Positions 25,400 to 37,909 of a DNA stretch of 64,000 bases are shown here, in pieces (within the stretch, counting starts at the first letter, position 1; the number at the start of each line of letters is the position of its first letter). Source of the stretch: Loxodes magnus. Lineage: Eukaryota; Ciliophora; Karyorelictea; Loxodida; Loxodidae. A model generated the notes under the pieces. It worked only from the letters and a program-made list of their open reading frames with translations, ran no database searches and was not told where the DNA came from. The DNA is taken from assembly GCA_946699065.1 (NCBI GenBank), contig CAMPDV010000057.1:682001-746000 (forward strand), in the 5' to 3' direction. The translations under genes and the position numbers were made by a program.

Positions 25400-26625
25400 A
25401 TGTAAACTAGAACAATCTTAACAAAAATGACCCAATGGAAATAGAATTACAACCTGTAGCAAAATATGCTCCCTATCGGAAAATGATGATATACTGTTAT
25501 TTCAAGCATTCATGACATAAAATAAGAAAATGCTATCAATTTTAATAAAAATAAAAGAGATTAATATAAAATAAATGGTAAGATATATTTAAAATATACT
25601 GAACAAGTGAAAGCTTACTCTATAGAAAAAATACTCCAACTAAACAAAGAAGCTTTTTATATCTAAAAGACAGTAAATGATTTCAATAGAAAATTATTGG
25701 GATGCGACATATCGAAAAAGTAAAGGAAAATAATCTTAAAATTATCAAGAAACATGTCAGTGAAGATCCAAGCAAATTTGAAGTGAAGATTTAATTTTAA
25801 ACAATAAACTACTTGTGATTAACCTAATAATTATAGAGACTTGTTAATTCATTATTATTATAATAAAATTAATTATAACTCTTATATAATAAAAAATTAA
25901 CTATCTTAAACAATATTTACTAAAAGAAAATTTAGCTGATGTTCTTGGAGAATCATATACGGAAAATTTAAGTCTTGAAATTAAATTAAAAAATTAGAAC
26001 TTTGATTAAAACTACAATCAAACATAACAATAAAGTAACTAATTAAAAAAAGAAATTAACAGCAAATCGGAAACTTAAGAGGGAAACATTTCAATTAGAA
26101 TAAACAGATGAAAACTCCATTAGTTTACCTTAAGTATTCAATAATTAATCCAATAAAACTAAATAAATGAGATCTTCTTAATATTAAGAAAAAGTAAAAG
26201 CCAGTTTAAAACTATAATCAGAGATTTTTATAAAATGTTGAATTAAGAGGAAAAGACATCTGGTAAACCAGTGAGTTAGTTTAAAAGAGCAAATAAAGAA
26301 GAAAAAAGATTATTAACCAAACTGAGCTTATTATAATGCTCAAGAAAAAGCAAAATTTATAGAAGAAAATTATACTAAGGAAAAAATTAAATAAATAAAT
26401 ATCAGAAGCTAATAATATGATAATGAGGTAAATGATAAAAATTGAAATAGGACGCATATTCCTTGATGATTAAAGAAGTAGACTGAGATAAAGAGAAATT
26501 AAAAGAAAGAAAATTTAAATAATTTTGGAAATGACAAGAGATATTCAATATACAAAAAATCAGATAGACTTAACTAAAGCCACGATAATCCTATTAAAGT
26601 AGGAATCATGTTAATTTATTAATTT
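25400..26625 (+). CDS. Coding-like stretch, possibly retroelement ORF1-like remnant
   Basis: In the ciliate code one frame reads NDPMEIELQPVAKYAPYRKM at about 25420, followed by C-x2-K-x3-H-x4-C. That resembles a worn CCHC zinc knuckle with its second Cys missing. Further on (26330-26620) a Lys/Glu/Asn-rich segment (AQEKAKFIEENYTKEKIKQ) looks coding. I could not join the parts into a single frame. It may be a decayed nucleic-acid-binding protein of a retroelement. Low confidence. Confidence 0.25.
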
Positions 26626-26639
26626 TATTACTATTATTC

Positions 26640-28798
26640 TTATTATTTGAGTAATTACTTTTATATTATAATAAATATATAAATTAAAATACTTATTAAG
26701 TGATTCCATCTTTAGCAGATTCATAAATATTCAACTTACTTAGTTTATCATTATTTTATAGTTATTTTATTCTCACCCTTTTGTTTATTTCAACTTTTCT
26801 AACATTGTGTTATGAAATCTCAGACCTTTTACAAAATAACATTAAATTTTTCTCTTAACTCCACTCATTTTAAAGTTGTATTGTAAGATTTATATCCATA
26901 GGATCGTCGAGAGAAAGGTTTTTTAAAAGCAAGCTCTCAGTAATATTAGTAAATTGATTTAATTTCTCCTCTATCTGCACAATCTGCACATTAAAATCTT
27001 AAAGTTGAGGATAGTTATTAATTTAAGTTTTAAGCTTATTATTTGATAATCATAGCATAGTAATGCTTAGATATCAGGCTTTAATTTAGCCTTTAAGTAA
27101 ATTTTACTGTAAGAACTTGTATTAATTTTCTTATGGCATATTTTAGAGTTTTGAAAACCGTATGCTGAGAATCCATTTAACCATAAATAAATTGAATAAG
27201 CATTAAAAGTATTTAGCAACTTAGTTTTCCTTAAACTTAATTACTATAATTGTCACTTTTATATAATTTATCATATCCTTTTTAATCTCTTTATGTCTAT
27301 TTATTGCTTATTATGTATTACTATAGAAGTATCTTTTATGGATTTCTTAAGTCTAATTTAACTGCTTTTATAAATATTTCAATTAATACTTAAGAAAATA
27401 AGACATAAAAGACTGAAAAGCAATTTGTTTTGGAAATTTAAAGTTGAAGGTAAAATTGAATCTTAAATTATTTTATTGTTGCTGGGAGATTAAATGATAC
27501 CATAAAGAAACTGACACTTATTTTATAAAGGTAAACTAAAATGCCTAACAAAGAATGAATATAAGGCACAAATTAAGAAAACTTCTTCCTATGGGAAGAA
27601 ACTTAGTTAGTATTAGAATTTACCTAGCAAATGGTGAATATTTCTATTAATTCTAAGAAATAAACTCTTGCTTTATTTGAGGTTACTATATGACTTTTTC
27701 AAATAAGATTTCAATTACAATTGTTCTATAAGCAGCAGAAAAGGAAAGTAGAACTTGCTGAAAAGCAGATTTAGAAAGTTAAAAGCCAAATATCTGAAGA
27801 AATTAAAGACTTGCTTTTTAATTGCTTATATTTTGAAAGCTATGCTAGAAAAATGCGTAAAACGTGTCTTTATTACTATAGAATGGAAGTATAGTTAACT
27901 AATTAAGATAAAATATGCTTATTATGCATTAGCAAAATAGCATATCTATCTAAATATTTTTGATTCTAGCTTATAGTAATATGTATATCTAAATTTAAAG
28001 GTATTTTATATTATTAATTAGCACTATTTTATTTTAGCTTTTAACTTTTTATATCTTATAGTCTCATTCATCTTAAGCCCCCTATTTAAATGTGTTTGCA
28101 ACTCTAAAACTGAGATTCATGTTGGTATGAAGATAAAATAAAGATAATTTTAAATTACTTATTAACTAAATTTAACTTTTATCTTAAAGAAATCACTGAT
28201 ACATTCTCAACAGGTTTCTGATATATCATTTATACAATGAACTTAGTTATGAATGTAAAAACATATAAGCAGTCCTCATTTATATTATGCTCATCCTTCT
28301 TATACGTTATTTAAAGGCCCTATACTATTTTAGTCACTTCATTTAATATTTATTTCAATAGCATATTTAGCATTAAATTTATAATAATCTATTTAATATT
28401 TCTACATCCATATGTCTTTAATCCTTCACTATTGAATAAGAGAATATTAAGATAAATTATAGGCTTATAAACTAATGGCTAAGATCATCATTTTAAGCCT
28501 AATTATATTATATCTGTTTAGTAGTACTTATAAGAACTAAAGAAATGGAATATCCCTTTGTGATCTTACAGCTGCTTCATTTTTTATATCTCCTAAATCT
28601 TTTACTATAATTTTAGTGTAAGACAAGCATTAAATATCCTATAAGGGAAAAATATTAAGAAGGTTTAGTAGTTTTAAAGCCTAAAGATAGAAATATTAGT
28701 TATTCTTTAAAAGTGATAAGCATATCTTTCTAGTTTGTTCTAATGAAACTCAAATGTCTTGCTTACATTTTAAGTTTTATCTACTTCATACTTATAAA
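26640..28798. other. Spacer with one coiled-coil-like fragment
   Basis: Mostly unrecognised. At about 27690-27930 (plus) a frame reads FYKQQKRKVELAEKQIQKV, then SQISEEIKDLLFN. It looks like a helical protein fragment but has no start, no clear end and no family. The rest shows no coding signal. Confidence 0.3.
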
Positions 28799-30188
28799 AT
28801 GGGTAATACTTGGATATCAGGTGATAGTAGTAAGTATGACTTAGATTAGAAAATAGGATATAAGGCTAACTGCCCTTACTGCTAAAAGTATTTTTCACCT
28901 AATTAGACTCAATTAGAATTGAATGATCATATAAACGAATGTCTGAGTCTTAATGAATCAAATGTTGACAAATATTCTCGCTTAAAAGAAGGGCAAAAGG
29001 AACTTATTGCAAAGACACCTCAAGAAATGTAAACGATGACTTTTCCTGAGAAATATCAATGGTTTAAATTGAAATTAGATGAAGTCAAAGCTCCTTTCAG
29101 TGAATCGTAGGAATCTATTTTATGCCATCGAGATTCAATCTGAACAGATTCTTTTGACAAAATCAAAAGTATGACCCAAAAACAATTGAATAAAGAACTA
29201 AAAATTGAGTTTATAGGAGAAGCTACTCACAACACTGGAGGATTATCAAGAGAATGATTTACAATCCTTCTACAATAGCTTTTTTCCTAGGAAAAAAAGA
29301 TGTTTATGCTAACAGAAACCTAGTAGGTCGCTTATAGAATTAGCACAAAATCAAAAGATTTACCAAGGTGTAAGGATTTATTTAAATTTGCTGGAAAATT
29401 AATAGGAAAAGCAATGTTTGACAGAATGCCAATAAAATGTCCATTTAGCATAACAATGTTTAAATAAATGTGCTATGGAATTGATGGATACGAGTTCAGG
29501 ATTTAAAAAATATAGACGAAGGATTATTTTAAAGCTTAAATTGAATGAAGACTTCAACTGTTGACTAAGATATGTTGTCGCATACTTTCGAAATATAGTA
29601 AGATGGATAGACAGTAGAGTTAATACCTAACGGAAAGAATGTTATAGTAAATGAATAAAAAAAGAACAATTCATAAAACTATGAACTGATTTTGTGCTTA
29701 AAAAGCGATATGAAGAGCAATTAAATGCCTTTTTAAATGAATTTTACAAAGTGATTTCAAAGGAATGAATGATGATTTTCACTCCTGCGGAGTTGGAAAT
29801 AGTTTTATGTGGAAATCCTTGGATATCTGTAGATGATTGGAGAGCAAATACGGATTACAAAGGTTCCTATAGCTAAAACAATCAAGTTATTTAGTGGTTT
29901 TGGAGCATCTTGACAAAGTGAAATTAAAACTAGTTAGCTAAATTTCTACAATTTTGCACTGGAACTAATCGAGTACCTTATGAAGGTTTTAGTATGCTCG
30001 AAAGCAATAGAGGAGAGATATGCAAGTTTACAATTTAATCTATAGACTATAACGAGAGAAATACTTGTCCTAAAGCACATACTTGCTTCAACAGGTTAGA
30101 TTTACCTACTTACAAAGCCCAAAATACTCTTGAGAATGCCCTTCTTGATATACTTGAAATGGACATCACATGCTTTAGTATAGAATGA
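28799..30188 (+). pseudogene. Frameshifted copy of the short HECT ligase
   Basis: It is nearly identical along its length to the gene at 6375-7760 but in opposite orientation. The finger (CPYC...H-x3-C), GGLSREWF, LFKFAGKLIGK and IFTPAELEIVLCG are all present in the DNA. Two single-base deletions relative to the intact copy break it: near 29496 (TTCCAGG became TTCAGG) and near 29656 in an A-run. The C-lobe with the catalytic Cys (HTCFNRLDLP) is therefore out of frame. The N-terminus differs: MGNTWISGDSS replaces MGCCGKQS, so the acylation cysteines are lost. The copy ends in TGA (30186-30188), and its 3' flank still matches that of the intact gene. Confidence 0.85.
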
Positions 30189-31382
30189 TTTTAATTTTAA
30201 TTTTAATTACATTTACTTTCACTAAATTAATAGAAGCAACTAAATAAGATTATTCTAAATAATCCATACTAAAGTATTTTCTTATGCTAAAACTTAATAA
30301 ATAATTATTAAGCATAATGAAGTTATAGCCTTGATCTAGTATTATTAGACTTTTAAAAATTTAATACTGAATTATTAATCCTAAAGTGTATTCTATTGTA
30401 TTCTTCATGATAGCAATAGATTTATAAGAGAAATAGAAGAAAGTAATTTGAGTTATTTTACTTTTATTGAAATAACTAACTTCTTATCCAATCTAAAGAT
30501 AACATTGATAATTCTATCTTTCTGATAATATTCTATGAATGAATCATTTTTCCTTTATGGCACATAAAGAAGCTAGGAATGGAATAAAAATTATTTTAGA
30601 ATAAGAAATATATCATAATTTAAATTTATGAGTTTACATAAGAAATAGGATATTTATTTAAGCATTCAATTCTTTTACCAAAGCATATTTGATAAATTCT
30701 TAAGAAATAGTAGGTTATAAAATATTTATATGACTAAGAGTTCCACAATAGCTTTACTTAACTTTTGATTTAATTATTATAAAATCTTACTTTCTACAAA
30801 TTAAATAATAGTATAGAAATAATTTTTCATTTATAAACTACTTCAACTTTAATTTCTATGCAGAGTTAGAATCAAAACTGCTTGCAAAGCCATATCTAGC
30901 TTTAAAAGATAAAAGGGCTAAGGATGAAAGAATAAGATTGAAATTGAACTAATTTAAAAGGAATTTAAATGTTTTTAATAGTATCGCTACTAAACTAAAC
31001 ACTATATTGAATATAAAATATTTGATAAAGCTTATGTTTGGCTATAATCTATTCAAGTATTAATAATTATTATAATATCGAATAAAATTTAAGAAGTGTG
31101 AAAATAGACTAAAAGATAGATAAATAATTCAAATAATTTAAAGATAAGATAAAATAATTAAATTTAATAAAAAATATAATTACTATGAGAAGATTTAATG
31201 CTGGAAATTAACTCGAATTGATCTGATTAAAATTTAATGGAATTACTAAAAGAAAGAATTGCTCGATAGAAAGAAAATATGTAGGATATAGTTAAGAAAG
31301 AAGTTTAATTCAGCAAACTTTATGATATCATGTTAATTTATTATGTTATGTTAATAAATTTTAATTTGGATATATAGCTATC
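30189..31382. other. 3' flank of the HECT pseudogene and spacer
   Basis: The first ~400 nt match the 3' flank of the intact HECT gene (GAAGTTATAGCCTT shared), so the duplication extends past the coding region. A short (ATTTTA)-like run follows the stop. The remainder shows nothing recognisable. Confidence 0.5.
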
Positions 31383-33276
31383 ATGGTGCTGTTTTCTAAG
31401 TGTGATCTCTTAATGGACATAACGGAGATATTCTTCAATCAAATTCTGAAAACAGAGACCACTATGAATAATTAAAGCATACTCCAAAAACAAGACTTCA
31501 AATCCTTATCAAAGCCGAATAATCTTCTAGATAAATATCGAAATTAAGAAACTATTGAGAGCTTCACCGCAGCTATATAAATAGATCAGAAGAATGTATA
31601 AACTTATCTAAATAAGGAAAATACTCTCTAAAAATTAGGTAGAGATAAAGAAGCGATTGATTGTTTTAATTAGGTTATCAAACTGCAACATAATACCGCA
31701 TAAGCTTATATTAAAAAAGAAAATTCTCTCTATAAATTAGGTAGCTATTACGACACGATTGAGATTTATGATTAGGCTATCAAAATGGAACCAAATATTG
31801 TTAAAACACATTTTAATAAGGGAAATTCTCTTTAAAAATTAGGCAGAGATTAAGAAGCGATTGAGAGTTTTATTCGGGCTAGTTAAATAGAGCCTAAATA
31901 CTTAGATGTTTATAATGGGAAGGGAGTTTCTCTTTATAATTTAGGTAGATACTATGAAACAATTGATATTTATAATTAAGCTATTTAGATAGATCAAAAA
32001 TATGGTTTATTTTTGATTTATAAGTATCTTTCACTCTTTAAATTAGACAAATAGTAAGAAGCTGATCAAGTCTGATAATAAGTACTTTTAGTTGATCATA
32101 ATTTTTCTGATATTTATAATAAAGAAGGACTCGCTCTTTTTAACTTAGGAAAATATTAAATTTCTATTGATCTTTTTGATATTGCTATAAAACTTAAACC
32201 TGATTTTGTCGAAGCATATTTAAATAAATTTAATTCTCTTAAAAAGCTAGGAAAACATCAAGAAGCTTAATTAAACTTCAACAAAGCAGCTTATCTCAAA
32301 CCTGATTTAGCTTACCCGTTTATTTAAAATCAGCAATTATTGCAAGAAATATAAACTATTGTTGATAAAATTTGGTAGTTATTGTATTAAAATGGTGCTG
32401 GAAATGAATTAAGATCATAAGTTCGTCTTTTTGACTATAATTATCTTATTCCTAACGAAGAGTTTCTTTTAAACTTAAAAATTTTAGGTTAAGGAGGTTT
32501 TAGCGCTGTCTACCTTTCAATATTGAAGGAACTTATTATGCACTTAAGAAATTGAATCCTTAGAATGATTAAAAAAGATTAGCAGAGTAATTTTACCTTG
32601 AATGCTAAGCTCTTTTATCTGTAAATAGTTAAAGAGTTCTAAGACTTTGTGGTGTAGTTATCGATACTTCCTAGTAAGGTAATTATCGTTTCTGTATTCT
32701 TACCGATTTTTCATCAAAGGGGAGTTTGTTTGAACTAATTTAATCTAAAAAGCTATTCTCAGAATACTAAATAGGTACTTCAGAATAATTTATTAAAAAA
32801 CTAAGTTTATTAAATTAGATAGCTGAAGGTATTTAAGCTATTCATTCTAGAAATCTAACTCATAGAGATATTAAATCACTAAATATTTTAATGGATGAGA
32901 ATGATACTCCTAAAATAGCTGATCTAGGGTTAGTTAGTGAAGCAAATATAACAACTACATTGGAAGGCAAAGGTTTTTATTAGTGGATGGCCCCGGAGTT
33001 ATTTGAAGAGAAAGTAAGCAAATAGAGCGATATTGGGCTTTGGTTTGTTTAGCAATAAAAATATTTAACGAAGAGTTACCTTACCCAGAATTAAAAACTT
33101 TAGTTTAGATAATGAAATACGTTAATATCTAGTAAAAATATCCATAATTTTCTTAGGAAATAGATTAAGAGCCTGATTTGGCTTAACTATTATAGCAATG
33201 CTTTAGTTATGATCCAAACTAAAGACCTGATATTTATAGTTTTAAGAATTAACTTGACTAACTGAAATAAAAGTGA
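31383..33276 (+). pseudogene. TPR-protein kinase, copy B (best preserved, two frame lesions)
   Basis: From MVLFSKCDLLMDI at 31383 the frame stays open through about eight TPR-like units (YLNKENTLQKLGRDKEAIDCF and similar) and a linker (NGAGNELRSQVRLFDYNYLI). It then enters a kinase domain: LGQGGFSAVYL loop, YALKKLN, HRDIKSLN (from about 32861), DLG (32921) and WMAPELF (about 32986). The C-lobe is QQCFSYDPNQRPDIYSF and the end QLDQLKQK-TGA (33274-33276). One base is missing near 32517, inside the Gly-loop strand. Another is missing near 33033, where SDIWALVCLAI is expected; copy A has the same second lesion. All catalytic residues survive in the DNA, so the copy is recent or derives from a live gene elsewhere. 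Confidence 0.8.
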
Positions 33277-35990
33277 AATAAAATTAATAAACTAAGCAAA
33301 ACTAATAGTTTCAATAAAATTTTAAATCGTAACCATAACTTAAATAGAACGAAGAAAATAAGGTGATTTTTCAGTAAGATTAAGTTTAATCGAATTCATA
33401 AGTACGCACTGAAGAAGGTTTTAAATAAGAAATAATGATTTAATAAAGGAAAGAAAAGGAATAAAAAGATTAGAGAGAAGAGAAAAGAGATTGAGGAAAT
33501 AAGTGAATAAATTAAATTAAGATAATAAATTAAAATTATTATATAAGATTTTTAATCAATTAGTATAAATTAAATTTATTTAGTATAAAGTTATAAAAAT
33601 TTGGAATAAGAATTACCTTAATTAAGATGTGATTGCAAATTGAAGTAAATAAAGTCTGCTTTATCTAATTAGATTTATTTAATATTAAGCAATTACAAAA
33701 TTTATATTTATTTACTTGATATTTTTAAAATTATTGAGATAGTTTAAAAGTTTAATAGTTAAAGGATCAAAGGCAAGTAATTAATCTTTGTTTTATTTTA
33801 ACTTTTGTAGAATAAGATTTTAAATTTAAATTTAAACTAAAAAAGTTTTTTGACGTCTTTAATTTCAAGAATTGCTTCTTTCAATTATAGACGTTAGTAA
33901 ATGTTTTTAAATTGTAATAAGATTTTAAATAATAAATGTAAGTGTTCATCATAGAAAAATGGATAAGCATTCTTTATCTAAGTAATAATAAAAATAAAGC
34001 TTTATAAGTATATTCCATTAATTCATTTACGAATTTTCTTATTTTCTTTCTAGATAATTCCAACATAAAGTTTATCTTAGAAGTAAATTCAAACCTTTTT
34101 ATTTGTAAAATATCTAAATAAAATTTTAAAGCCATTTAATAAAACTTGGAACAAACTTGCTTTAATTGAAACTCCAAAATAAAAAATAGAAAATGTATCT
34201 GATACTAAAGTATTTAAATCTTTGAAGCATAGTAAATTAAACTGAGTATAATAAGAGAAAATTAAGCTAATATTCCTTATTTAAAGTCATTGAATCATAC
34301 CTTCCAATAATGTTTATTTAAACTGCAAAAGATATGCAATCTAGATTTAAAAAATAGTCAACAAACTATCATTCTCAAAAAATAAAGATCTTATTACTTT
34401 TATAACTAAGAAATGATTGATAATATGATATCTAATAACTAGTTCCTTTAATTCCTTTAGTTTCTTTAGATGTTTATTAGCCTGAGTGTTTGGTATAAAT
34501 AAGCCTAAAAGCATAATTAGTTAAAATATAACTGATATATAATGTTGACTTTAAGATATCACAGTAGATAGGTATTTGGTAAGACAATTTATATAGGTAA
34601 ATTGTTTTCCAATTGGAAAAAAAAATTGGAGTAAAGAGTCTATTAATAAAGTGAGTTCTAGGTTATTAGTAAGAAATAATTAGAAGGAGACAAGAATAAA
34701 AGGAATTTTTAAGAAGTCTATAAGTTAAGTTAATTATATGTTTTGGTTGCAAGACAAATAAAATGCATTTAGTATTTGGTAAGTGTTAAATATGAATTAG
34801 TTTGTAATAAATTTATTGATTTTAATAAGAATAAGTATAATAAATAGGTTTAAAGGAAGACTATAAGATGAGTAGAATAATGAATGACAATTATAATAAT
34901 CCCTATTATATTATTTAAAGCATGTACTATAAATCCAACAATTTTTATTGCAAAGGTTTAAAATAGTAGTATAATAAATTAGATCTACCATCTAAAATTT
35001 AACAAGTAAATCCTAGCTTATTCTTTTATTAATTTCAAATTATAAGTACCTTTATTAATGCTTACCTATATTATCTTTATACTAACAACAAATCCTTCAA
35101 ATACTCAAATTTAAGGAACTTAAGTCTCTTTACTGATTAAATTACCAAATCTTCTCTATTTCCAGTTTGTATGTATTTACTAAATCTTAGTCTTTTATGG
35201 AGGATATTTTATATGTAAAAGATAGTCTCTTAGTTCAGTTAAATATCTAAACTTATAAATTTCATAGAAAATTAGAAATAGCTAACTGTATTGATTATGA
35301 TATAAGGATATAAAAGTTATGTAAAGGTGAGTAATAAAAAGTAGGGTTAAGTTTTATATTTATATAAGTAACTAATTTTGAGTAAAGAAAGCTTTGATTA
35401 AATTAATTTCTTAAATAGAATATTTAAGTTTTAATCTGAACAAAAATGAATAAATATACCATACTGTATAGCAGTTATTATAATACTCATACAAATATTA
35501 TCAAGCTAGATATTATAATTACAACTTGCTTCATTAAATTAGTACTCATTTCATGACTTTTTATCTAATCTAATCCAAAATATGGCCATTTTAATTATCT
35601 GTCTATACTTGTATTATTGAGAAGTCCCTAGTCTGATAAATATAGAAGAGAAGGCATCTTTAGCCTTTCATACATTGAAAATAAATTTGTAGTTGATCCA
35701 ATATTTAATATGCACTAAATACTTGTGTTTGAAGAAGCTAATAAGGATAAAGAGAAATTCTAGAGCAATTTAGTGGTGCCTTAAAGCATTGGGAGTAAGA
35801 ATGAATTTTTGAGACTATTGCTCTAAATTAGAATAATGCTTAATAAAAAGGAATATAAAATAGTCATAATCCTATTGCTTATAATAGTGAACAAAATTGG
35901 TGTATAATTTCTATTTTAGTGAGAGTAACTTTGGAAAAAATAGTTATAATTGATATATTGTTTATAAGTATGTAGGGTTAAAAGAAATGG
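33277..35990. other. 3' flank of kinase copy B, duplicated
   Basis: No gene recognised. It aligns by eye with the flank of copy A (14051 to about 16.1 kb). Near 34360-34460 it also aligns with sequence following copy C (18930-19020), which shows that the TPR-kinase duplications carried large non-coding flanks. Confidence 0.5.
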
Positions 35991-36039
35991 GTAAAAAGAA
36001 TTAAATAAGTTTTTAATTTAGTGAGGACAACAATGAAGA

Positions 36040-36490
36040 TTTAAAGATAGGAAAGATATGAATTAAATATAAATAATCCAAACTCGGTTTACTTTTATTT
36101 TTAAATATCTTACACTGTGTAAATTAGGTAAAAAATAAGAAGATGGTAAAGTCTGATAATCAGCTCATTTGGTAGATAATAATTACTCTGAGATTTACAG
36201 CAAAAAAAGATTTACTCTTTTTAATAAAGTAAAATGATAAGATTTTATTGATTTTTCAAATAACATGGAGATTGACTTAGAATTTTCTGATGGCTATTAA
36301 AATAAATATAACTCTCCTTAAAAGATAAGAAAACATCAATAGGTTTAAGAATGTTTTAGTGGAACAGTTATACTTAAGCCTGAATTAGTTTAAAAACTCA
36401 TAAAGAATCTGCAATCATTATAGTTATAATTTTAAATAATTACTAATGATATTTGGTTATTGAGTCATTGATAACAAAAATTAATAGATA
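36040..36490 (+). pseudogene. TPR-kinase, copy D: short decayed TPR fragment
   Basis: The segment reads FKYLTLCKLGKK at about 36090 and KHQQVQECFSGTVILKPEL at about 36330. These are clearly related to the TPR part of copies B and C. No kinase lobe follows. Frame breaks are frequent. It sits after copy B as copy C sits after copy A, which suggests that a two-copy block was duplicated. Confidence 0.55.
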
Positions 36491-36499
36491 TATTAACCA

Positions 36500-37905
36500 A
36501 AAAATGAGTGTTATGTTATCCTTAAAGATTTAAATATATTACATAGAAATTTTTTGCTTTAATAAAGTATTCATAAAGCATAATTTATTACTTAAGCCAA
36601 TTTTTAGAAGATATATGAATTTCTAATAATTAAATTTGAAATATACTTAAATATTACACTTTGAGAGTAAATGTTACAATCTAAGGTATTGATAGATATA
36701 TTATAGATATAACTTAGTTATAACTAGTTAAGCTATTATTAAAATGCTGATTAAATAGCATTCATATCAAATGAGTAATCATTTATTAGTTAATAAGTTT
36801 TTTGATATTCTACATTTAGATTTTATTAACTAAGATTTATTTGGATATGACTATAATAGCTTATTACTTTGCTCTTTAATTATTATTTATGAAAAATATT
36901 TGAATGATACAACGTTTAAGATTAGAGATTTCATAATTTCAAAAATTGAACAGAGGAATAATCTTATTTGAATTTTAATTTTTACTGAAAATAGAGCTTT
37001 AAAAAGGTAAGCTTAACAAGAAGTAAAAGATTAATAGTTAAAGTTTTAAATTAATTTTAGCTAAAAATAATATTTTTACCATTGTAACTAAAGGTAATTT
37101 CCATATATTTGGTAAAATAGTCCTTCTTTTAAGTTTTATTTTAATAGCAATCAATTTTTTATTTATGTTATACTTTTGGTTAATAAATACCAACTTCTAT
37201 AGATTTGCTTTTCAAAAGTAAATCTCTTGAAGCTGCAAGTAAAATAAGTAATTCAGCTATATAGAATAATGCTTTTATGATGAAAGAACAAAGGCTTTAG
37301 TTATTTATTTAAGTAATGAATATTTCTAACTAAATTTAGGTTTATATTAGTTTCTCTATCAATCTATTTATAATAATATTATTTATTTTCATAGGATCCA
37401 ATAATTTAATAAACGTTTTTTTATTTAAATTTAAGCACAATCTCGTAAAAATGGTTACTTTATTACTTAAAATTAGAAGGGATTTATATAATTAAAAGCC
37501 TTTAATTAGTTTATTTAGCCTTTATTATAAAGTTATATTTGTATAAATAAAAATAATACTTATCTTTCATCCTTTATTACAGTGAATGCTTAAACTCATT
37601 TACATATTTAGACCTATAGAACTGTCTGGAAGCTTATTTTATTTCTTCAAAGGCTATTTATTTGCGAGTTGTTATAAACATTTTAACTATAGACTTAATA
37701 CGCATTTTCACACTGAAGTATTTTTCAATTTATAAAATTATTAAGATAATAGTTAGCCTTAATAATTCGTATTAATTAGTTATAGGATATGGAAATGTTC
37801 TAGAAGTATAAAAGCTTGAAAGTAGCTTATTTAAATATGGAAACATAGAAAATAAATGTTTAAATTTGTACATGTCTCTTTTGCCTCAACATCTTTATCT
37901 TCATT
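36500..37905. other. Spacer, nothing firmly recognised
   Basis: AT-rich sequence downstream of copy D and of the membrane-protein gene at 37.9-38.8 kb. If that gene splices differently its 3' end could extend to about 37.7 kb. Confidence 0.35.
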
Positions 37906-37909
37906 TTAC

